Assembly: GCF_024433635.1 (NCBI RefSeq)
Contig: NZ_WNJZ01000002.1
Span: 62,001-126,000 of the forward strand
DNA from: Ruminococcus sp. zg-924
Lineage (GTDB): Bacteria > Bacillota > Clostridia > Oscillospirales > Acutalibacteraceae
Direction: 5' to 3'
Length of the DNA stretch: 64,000 nucleotides
Below the pieces are notes generated by a model. It did not search any database. It was not told the DNA's origin and saw nothing but the letters and a program-made list of their open reading frames with translations. The position numbers were made by a program, and so were the translations under genes. How positions within the stretch are numbered: position 1 is the stretch's first letter; each line of letters opens with the position of its first letter. Positions 58,289-64,000 of this stretch are shown piece by piece.

Positions 58289-58564
58289 CTATAATGATTT
58301 TTCCTGTTCACTACGATTTGGTTGTCTTGATGATGAATTTGAAATAATAACTGCGTTATTCTTGATTGTTTTTGCCGACAGAGGATATTTGGATAGCTCT
58401 TTCTTCTTTTCCTCGTCTTTTTTTATAGACTCAAGATATTTACTGATTTTTTCCGAATATTCATCTTTCGGAGTTGTATTGTTTATGATTCCGTCAATGC
58501 AGTTGTAATTGTCCTCAACAGACATCTCTGCATTTTCTAAATAATTGTCTTTCTTATCAAGCAT
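58289..58564 (-). CDS. DUF4316-like small protein
   Basis: 91 residues. Begins LDKKDNYLENAEMSVEDNYN and CIDGIINNTTPKD, which I recall from DUF4316-type proteins that sit just before the methylase-helicase gene in these elements. It is charged, soluble and probably partly disordered. It starts 26 bases after the terminator region and precedes the giant gene by 26 bases. Confidence 0.7.
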   Translation of the reverse strand: MLDKKDNYLENAEMSVEDNYNCIDGIINNTTPKDEYSEKISKYLESIKKDEEKKKELSKYPLSAKTIKNNAVIISNSSSRQPNRSEQEKSL

Positions 58565-58588
58565 TCCTTTTCACCTCATTTCAAAAAA

Positions 58589-58615
58589 GGGCAAGCCACT
58601 AAATATGGATTGCCC
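58589..58615 (-). terminator. Terminator of the element's pilus operon
   Basis: On the minus strand GGGCAATCC / GGCTTGCCC followed by TTTTTT, 12 bases after the sortase stop. It separates the adhesin-pilin-sortase unit from the DUF4316-like and helicase genes. Confidence 0.85.
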
Positions 58616-58626
58616 TATTATTTTGC

Positions 58627-59286
58627 TTAATTTACTCGTTCTCCTTGTACAAGCAGCCTGTGTGAATTCACTCCGTTTGGATAACAGGTAACAAGGGTTA
58701 CCAAATCCTTACCGGGTACAATCTCGGTATAGTCTGTATCATTCGGCAATACCTTACGAGTATCAATAACACGATATGTAAGTTTTTTATTCTGTACAGT
58801 GATGTAAAATTCATCGCCGGCGATAAGATTATGCAAACCATCAAACATCGCATACGATAACCCCGTATGCCCGACAATTACACTGTGTGTACTTTTGCCA
58901 CCGATGGGTAGCGAGGTGTTTTCCATATGACCTGCTCCAATTGCAAGCACGGCATCAGATGTACCGTGATATATCGGCAGATTGATGCCGACTTTTGGGA
59001 CACTGATATATCCGATAGCTCCGTCAGAGCCATAGGAAAGCAAGTCGTAATAATTACTGCCGTTTTCATCAGCTTCATCTACACCATTAACAAGCTTTTT
59101 ATTATACTTTTCGGCTGCATCAATATCTTCTTTTAATGATGTGTCCGTTCTGTTGGACACATCATTATCATAGCTTGATATAACTGTGCTGAATTCCTGC
59201 TGAGTGCAGTTACTCAGCAGGAGGGGAACACAGCAAATCAATAATCCGACTGCAACGATTGCAGCACCGATTATTTTTCTTCGCAT
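58627..59286 (-). CDS. Sortase of the conjugative element
   Basis: 219 residues. One N-terminal membrane helix, the sortase barrel with His140 (GHTGLSY), Cys201 (TLVTC) and Arg210 (NSHRLLVQGER). There is no C-terminal membrane helix and no DPF lid, unlike the chromosomal class C sortases in this window. It overlaps the pilin gene by 16 bases, so its translation is coupled. It should anchor or polymerise the two surface proteins encoded just upstream. Confidence 0.94.
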   Translation of the reverse strand: MRRKIIGAAIVAVGLLICCVPLLLSNCTQQEFSTVISSYDNDVSNRTDTSLKEDIDAAEKYNKKLVNGVDEADENGSNYYDLLSYGSDGAIGYISVPKVGINLPIYHGTSDAVLAIGAGHMENTSLPIGGKSTHSVIVGHTGLSYAMFDGLHNLIAGDEFYITVQNKKLTYRVIDTRKVLPNDTDYTEIVPGKDLVTLVTCYPNGVNSHRLLVQGERVN

Positions 59287-61247
59287 TTGCTATCGCTCTT
59301 TCTTCTCTTTAAGAACACGATTGCACCAATGCCTATTACAGCAGCTCCGCCAACGCCAAAGAGCATAGCAGCCTGTGAACCTGTTAACGGGAAGCTCGCC
59401 TTAGGTGTATTAATAACATCTACATTTGCGTTCTGAGCATAGTTATGTGATGTTGCAGTTACAGTGATTTTGAACGGAGCTTGCAGCAGATTGTAGCCTA
59501 CCGGTGCTTCGGTTTCTACAACCCAATAATCTGTTGAGCCTTCCGATGACTTATCGCCATTTGTACCGTACATCAGACCCTGCACTGTTACATAACCGTC
59601 CTCATTTGAGACTACAACAGCATCTCCTTCACCGTCTTTGGTCATATAATATTTGCCGTCTGTACCCTTCAAAAACTCAATTGCATTTGTGTTGCTAATA
59701 GCATCAGCTTCAGAACGATAAACCTTGAATTTTGCATTTGCAAGCGGAGCGTTCATATCTGAGCTTTTCTTGTACCAAGTGTAACCGCCTGTGTGAGCCT
59801 CAGGTGTTTCAGTGTCCTTATCAAATGTGCTGTCGGTGTCAACATCGTTTGTGTATACTAATTTCGCTTCATTCGGGTTGTCGCCGCCGATAACTGCATC
59901 TTCGTTGAGAGTTGTTGTCAGGATAACATCGCAAACCTTGTGTCCTGCAAGAGTGGTCTTGTTTGTAACATCTACAGTAATTACTGTTTCGCCTGCCGGT
60001 TCACGATTAACTGTTACAGTGTAATCATTCTTTGAGATTGCCTCGCCGTCAGCTTCAACATAAACCTCAAGGTCGTTGTATGTAAGACCCTTGCTGAGTG
60101 TGTCTATAATCTTATAAGTCTTGAGCTTTGATACGATTTCGGGAATGTCAGCTGATACCTTCCAATAGACTGTTTTGTTGATATCCTGTGTTACATCCTG
60201 CATCCAGTTTACTTTGTCTGTAGATACGGACTTATGTACTTCCGGCGTTTCGTTTGTAACCTCAAGCGTGTTATCAGCCGCAGGCTCGGTATTCTTGAAG
60301 TTTTCGGAATTGTATGTAACAGTACCGTCAGCGTTTACTGTGAATTCATAGTAAACTGTGCTGTCAACGATATACTGCTTGTCTGTTGCCGATACTTCCT
60401 TGAAACGATATGTTCTCTTTGTTGCGAGATGGTCGATTGTGAATTTGCCGTTTGCACCTGTTGTCCAAGTAGCACCTGTCGGAGCTGTGCCGCCTGTTGT
60501 GCCAACGCTTCCTGTTGTAGCAACGGGTGTCCAAGTGTCTGTTGTAACGCCTGTTTCGCTGTTGATTGTCGTGATTTTCTCCTCAAGAGAGAATGTAAAG
60601 CCTGCAAGGTCTGTGCCGTTCTTTGATGTGTCGGTTGAAATTGCTGTCTTGTGAAGTGTAATGGTTGTGTACTTAGTCTGGTTCTTAGGCTGTACTGTCA
60701 AATCGTAGAGCCAGTCTGTTCCTGCGGCATTTGTACTCGGAACAGCAATAACAAACGGAGCAGTCTGCTGTCTTACCTGTGACGGTGAGAAGGTTTCTTT
60801 GACATAGTAGATACCAAGCTCAAGATTTTCAAACTTAATATATCCGTTGCTGTCAGTTGTGTTTTTCTGAACTCTGTTTGCAGGAACACTTGCAACCATA
60901 GCTTCTGCTTCTGTCGGCTTTGGAAGCTCCTTGCCGTCCTCCTTGAAGAAGTCGGCGAGCTGTGCTTTCGTGTAAATCTGATAAATAGTAAACTCAACGC
61001 CCTCAAGCGGTGTTGCACCTGAAGGCAATCCTTTGATTTCGCCGTCACCCGGTGTGGTGGCGTTATTGATAGCATCATCCTCCATTTCGTATTTCCAAAA
61101 TTCAATGGAACCTGTTTTTGTGGTATCAATATGATATGGATTTACTGCACCTGCACTAAAGCCGCCGATGCAGCACATTGAGATAAGCGTAAGTATTACA
61201 ATAAAAAGTGATAAGAAGTTTTTAGAGTATTTTTTTATTTTTGCCAT
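59271..61247 (-). CDS. SpaA-type pilin of the conjugative element
   Basis: 658 residues with a signal peptide (ending near GGFSAGAVNPYHI). The motif WLYDLTVQPKN carries Lys188 in the pilin-motif position. Isopeptide-type segments include LGIYYVKETFSPSQV and YWVVETEAPVGYN. The sorting signal is FPLTG followed by a membrane helix and RRKSDSKCEEK. It is encoded directly after the large adhesin and before its sortase. The layout is that of a surface fibre made by the element itself, perhaps for mating contact. Confidence 0.93.
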   Translation of the reverse strand: MAKIKKYSKNFLSLFIVILTLISMCCIGGFSAGAVNPYHIDTTKTGSIEFWKYEMEDDAINNATTPGDGEIKGLPSGATPLEGVEFTIYQIYTKAQLADFFKEDGKELPKPTEAEAMVASVPANRVQKNTTDSNGYIKFENLELGIYYVKETFSPSQVRQQTAPFVIAVPSTNAAGTDWLYDLTVQPKNQTKYTTITLHKTAISTDTSKNGTDLAGFTFSLEEKITTINSETGVTTDTWTPVATTGSVGTTGGTAPTGATWTTGANGKFTIDHLATKRTYRFKEVSATDKQYIVDSTVYYEFTVNADGTVTYNSENFKNTEPAADNTLEVTNETPEVHKSVSTDKVNWMQDVTQDINKTVYWKVSADIPEIVSKLKTYKIIDTLSKGLTYNDLEVYVEADGEAISKNDYTVTVNREPAGETVITVDVTNKTTLAGHKVCDVILTTTLNEDAVIGGDNPNEAKLVYTNDVDTDSTFDKDTETPEAHTGGYTWYKKSSDMNAPLANAKFKVYRSEADAISNTNAIEFLKGTDGKYYMTKDGEGDAVVVSNEDGYVTVQGLMYGTNGDKSSEGSTDYWVVETEAPVGYNLLQAPFKITVTATSHNYAQNANVDVINTPKASFPLTGSQAAMLFGVGGAAVIGIGAIVFLKRRKSDSKCEEK

Positions 61248-61248
61248 T

Positions 61249-64000
61249 TTAGATGCGTCCTTTCGTTTCTTTTTTTATTGTTATAATAAGTAAAACTGAG
61301 CCCAAAACGGCTACTGCGCCGCCGATGAGAAGCCATAACATTTTTTTAAAGCCGCCTGCGTTCGGAAAGTTCGCCTTTGGAGTGTTATATATTTCCTGAC
61401 TGACTGATTCTCTATCAAGCTTTATCCCAACATCTTCTGCAAGCAGATAGTAGTTGCTTAAGGTCTTTATTTCGGACACATAATATGTTCCGTAGAGCAA
61501 GCCGCTCATAACTGCTTTGCCGGTTTTGTCGGTGACAATATCTGCCTGACCGTTTTCATCAAGCACATATTCACCGTTTGTGTTCTTGCTGAAACGTAAA
61601 GTATTGCCGTCAGAATCCGATAATTTCATTACAACTCCCTTAAGCGGTGTTTTATTAGTTACCGACTTCTTGTAGATTGTGATACTTCCAAGAGCTTTAT
61701 TTATAACTCTCGGCATTTCAATTCCGCCGTCGGCAACAGGGCGCATAATCGTATCTGTCAAAGGAAGCTCAGTATCGTCGGTTACTTTGAAATAAGTAAC
61801 ATTACCATTAGTATCTATGTTAACTCTGATGATGTAGTCAAGCGGAGCAAAGTTTTCAGGTGTTGTTGTTTCTTTTAGATAATAACTCGTCTCTTTTGTG
61901 AGGTTGTACTTTATACGTTCAAACTCAATCACACCTGAGCCATCAGTTATAACCTCGTCAATTGTGGCTCCGTAAAAGTCCTTTGCCTTCGTTGTGCAAT
62001 TTAGATCCGTATACAGCGTAAATCCTGCATTAGCAAGGAATTGTGACTTTTCACCCGTTTTAACAAGCGATAGAGGTATAAGTGCAGGAGTGTTGCCAAC
62101 TTCAAGTTTTGTAACTTCACCTGATTTAATCTCAACGCTTATACTGCTTTCCGTAATGATATAACCCGACGGAGCTGTTTTTTCCTTGAGAACATATGAG
62201 CCACTTGGAAGCTGTTTAATAGAAAGAGTACCTAACAATTCAGCTGACAGTGATATACCCGGAATGTAATAATACGTTGTAAGGTCTGTTACACCGCCAG
62301 ATGTTGAATAATAGTAATCGCCGCACCGGGAATTGTTAGGTGCCGTAAAGCAGTTTTCCATCAACGTTTCGGCACCGTTGCGGTCAACCTTGTATAAGTT
62401 AAATACTGCTCTCTGCAAATTCTTGTCAGTATAAGTATCGTATTTTCGGAGGAAAAGCTCACCCTCATCCTTATACTTAATCGTCTGAGCAGTATCGTTC
62501 AAATCATTATGCTCAGCGATAACATCACTGCCATATCTGAGCGTTTCAAACACTACAACTTCTTTGCCTGCATAAGGTCTGCTGTTGAATTTATAGCTGA
62601 TAACGATTGTCTGACTCTGCGCTGTCGCAGTAAATGTCACACTTACCGACTTTAAATCATCCGAAAGCACAACCTTATCTGCTCCGGCTGACGTTGCACT
62701 TACAAACTCAATTGCACGGCTTGTTGTTTTTTCAACAAGCTGTCCATCAACCGTGTAGGTTTTTCCTACAATCAATCCCGTCAGGCTTACTGTATCTTTA
62801 ATTGTTGCATCGTTTGTTGGAGTTTTATCTCCACTTGCAGTTGTTTTTACTGTTGGAGCAAGTAATGTTACAGTCTGAGCTGCATCACTTAAGTCAGCGT
62901 GTTTAACAAGCTGATTGCCTTTATACAGCAAGCTTTCATAAACTACAACGTCCTTACCCACATATTTTGTTGCATCGAAGTTAAATGATACGTCAATGCT
63001 CTGAGCTTCAGCACTCGCTGTAAATACTTTTGTAACTGTTTGTGAAATATTCTTGCCTGTTTCCTTATCAACAACATATCCTATCAGCTTGTATGTTTCG
63101 CCTTTGAATAAACCTGTAATATTAACAGTATCGTCAATCTGTAAATCCTTTACAGCATAAGCATACTGACTATTTGTTGACAAAGCTTTTGCAGTTGTTT
63201 TAACAGAAGGCTCAATAAAGCTCACAGTTTGATCTAAATCGTTTAAGTCATAATGACTTGAAATAACAAAAAAATCTTTGTTAATATCTGCTGCTTCAAC
63301 CTCCTCACAAATAACAATATCCTTTCCACCTAATGTGTCAGCATAAGCACTGAGGTCAAACACTAACGTTAATTTTTGCGTGGCTGAGGTAGCTGTAAAT
63401 GTGATTGTGCCGTCAGTCAGCTTTTCAAGACCACCAGCTGCACTGTATCTTGAAACAATAATATTTGTTAATGCTGTTTTTGATGTTTTCTCTACAACAT
63501 CAGGATAAACTGTATATTCTCTGCCGGGGACAAGACCAGTAAAAGTAATGTCATCTGCAATTAGTGTTTCGGTAATATATGCTTTTTTACGTTTATCGGT
63601 TGTACCGTAAACGTATGCATTTGTATCTGTTGTAGCAACACGGTATGTTATTGTCTGATTAACATCATTAATATTCTGATGTATTGAGCCTTCAACAACC
63701 TTGCCGTCACCATCTGTTATTGGTACATTATTTTCCTTCGTTACACGCTGAAAAACAACGTACTTGTACTCACTCACGGTTTCATCATACGGAATATTGA
63801 AATAACAAGTATTTGTTGTTACTGTTTCCGAACCGCTGGAGGCAGCTGTGAATTTTGTTGTAAACTCAGTTGTTGGAGGATTACTATCAAAGAAACGAAC
63901 CTCAACAGCAGTCGCTTGTCCGTCTTTTACATACATTACCTGCGTATGGAGTTCGTATTTGCCGCCCGGCGTAAGCCCTGAATAAGTTACAGCATCTTTT
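61249..64000 (-). CDS. VaFE-repeat surface adhesin, N-terminus beyond the window
   Basis: About 917 residues are visible; the frame stays open to the right edge, so the true start is beyond 64000. Repeats of about 120 residues have the form ITGLFKGETYKLIGYVVDKE...KDVVVYESLLYKG...HADLSDAAQTV, the VaFE-type repeat of clostridial surface proteins; at least four are seen. SpaA-like domains follow (GSYVLKEKTAPSGYIITESS; SITIYKKSVTNKTPLKGVVM). The C-terminus is a degenerate sorting signal FPNAG, a membrane helix and KKETKGRI. It ends 1 base before the pilin start. Probably the tip protein of the element's fibre. Confidence 0.9.
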   Translation of the reverse strand, partial: KDAVTYSGLTPGGKYELHTQVMYVKDGQATAVEVRFFDSNPPTTEFTTKFTAASSGSETVTTNTCYFNIPYDETVSEYKYVVFQRVTKENNVPITDGDGKVVEGSIHQNINDVNQTITYRVATTDTNAYVYGTTDKRKKAYITETLIADDITFTGLVPGREYTVYPDVVEKTSKTALTNIIVSRYSAAGGLEKLTDGTITFTATSATQKLTLVFDLSAYADTLGGKDIVICEEVEAADINKDFFVISSHYDLNDLDQTVSFIEPSVKTTAKALSTNSQYAYAVKDLQIDDTVNITGLFKGETYKLIGYVVDKETGKNISQTVTKVFTASAEAQSIDVSFNFDATKYVGKDVVVYESLLYKGNQLVKHADLSDAAQTVTLLAPTVKTTASGDKTPTNDATIKDTVSLTGLIVGKTYTVDGQLVEKTTSRAIEFVSATSAGADKVVLSDDLKSVSVTFTATAQSQTIVISYKFNSRPYAGKEVVVFETLRYGSDVIAEHNDLNDTAQTIKYKDEGELFLRKYDTYTDKNLQRAVFNLYKVDRNGAETLMENCFTAPNNSRCGDYYYSTSGGVTDLTTYYYIPGISLSAELLGTLSIKQLPSGSYVLKEKTAPSGYIITESSISVEIKSGEVTKLEVGNTPALIPLSLVKTGEKSQFLANAGFTLYTDLNCTTKAKDFYGATIDEVITDGSGVIEFERIKYNLTKETSYYLKETTTPENFAPLDYIIRVNIDTNGNVTYFKVTDDTELPLTDTIMRPVADGGIEMPRVINKALGSITIYKKSVTNKTPLKGVVMKLSDSDGNTLRFSKNTNGEYVLDENGQADIVTDKTGKAVMSGLLYGTYYVSEIKTLSNYYLLAEDVGIKLDRESVSQEIYNTPKANFPNAGGFKKMLWLLIGGAVAVLGSVLLIITIKKETKGRI

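Overview
The window looks like a low-GC Gram-positive gut bacterium of the Clostridia, most likely a Ruminococcus-like Oscillospiraceae. The signs are AT-rich DNA, strong GGAGG ribosome sites, LPXTG-type sorted pili with class C sortases, BspA-like leucine-rich repeats, an IS200-type element, and a conjugative element of the clostridial type (large serine recombinase, MobC/MobA, SSB, ParA/ParB, giant methylase-helicase, VaFE adhesin and sortase). The species cannot be fixed from the sequence alone.

Layout. (1) 1-8475, minus strand: a three-gene operon of a membrane PP2C phosphatase with a fused anti-sigma-type kinase domain, a STAS anti-sigma antagonist, and a two-module NRPS ending in a thioester reductase domain (the NRPS runs off the left edge). 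(2) 8.7-17.3 kb: a scrapyard of prophage tail relics and five to six partial copies of one Rhs core. The copies carry different C-terminal tips and are interleaved with candidate immunity genes and an M16 peptidase; at least one toxin is broken by a stop codon. (3) 17.3-18.1 kb: an IS200-like transposase with a frameshift. (4) 18.5-33.7 kb: a sortase-assembled pilus locus with divergent XRE and LuxR regulators, a 2632-residue tip adhesin with six carbohydrate-module-like repeats, a major pilin and three sortases. Scars of serine-recombinase 3' ends lie on both sides (about 17.2 and 34.4 kb). (5) 34.5-36.3 kb: an acetyltransferase between two tRNA 3'-end remnants, then a BspA-like gene cut short. 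(6) about 36.29 kb to beyond 64 kb: an integrative and conjugative element inserted in the BspA-like gene. It carries recombinase, sigma-like regulator, oriT-like repeats, MobC/MobA, SSB, ParA/ParB, many small unknown genes, an AbiE-type toxin-antitoxin pair, the methylase-helicase, and its own adhesin-pilin-sortase operon.

How the parts work together. The PP2C/STAS pair probably senses an extracellular signal and may control, or simply be co-expressed with, the NRPS, whose reductive release predicts a dipeptide aldehyde or pyrazinone-type product. The pilus locus is a self-contained regulator-adhesin-pilin-sortase unit. On the conjugative element, two identical 14-bp palindromes sit in two consensus divergent promoters, one driving a zinc-ribbon protein that may be leaderless and the other the ssb-par operon. 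This looks like a compact autoregulated switch for the maintenance operon.

Most attractive leads: the partner-switch-linked reductase NRPS, the divergent palindromic switch of the conjugative element, the giant pilus adhesin with glycan-module-like repeats, the orphan Rhs array, and the insertion junction in the BspA gene.
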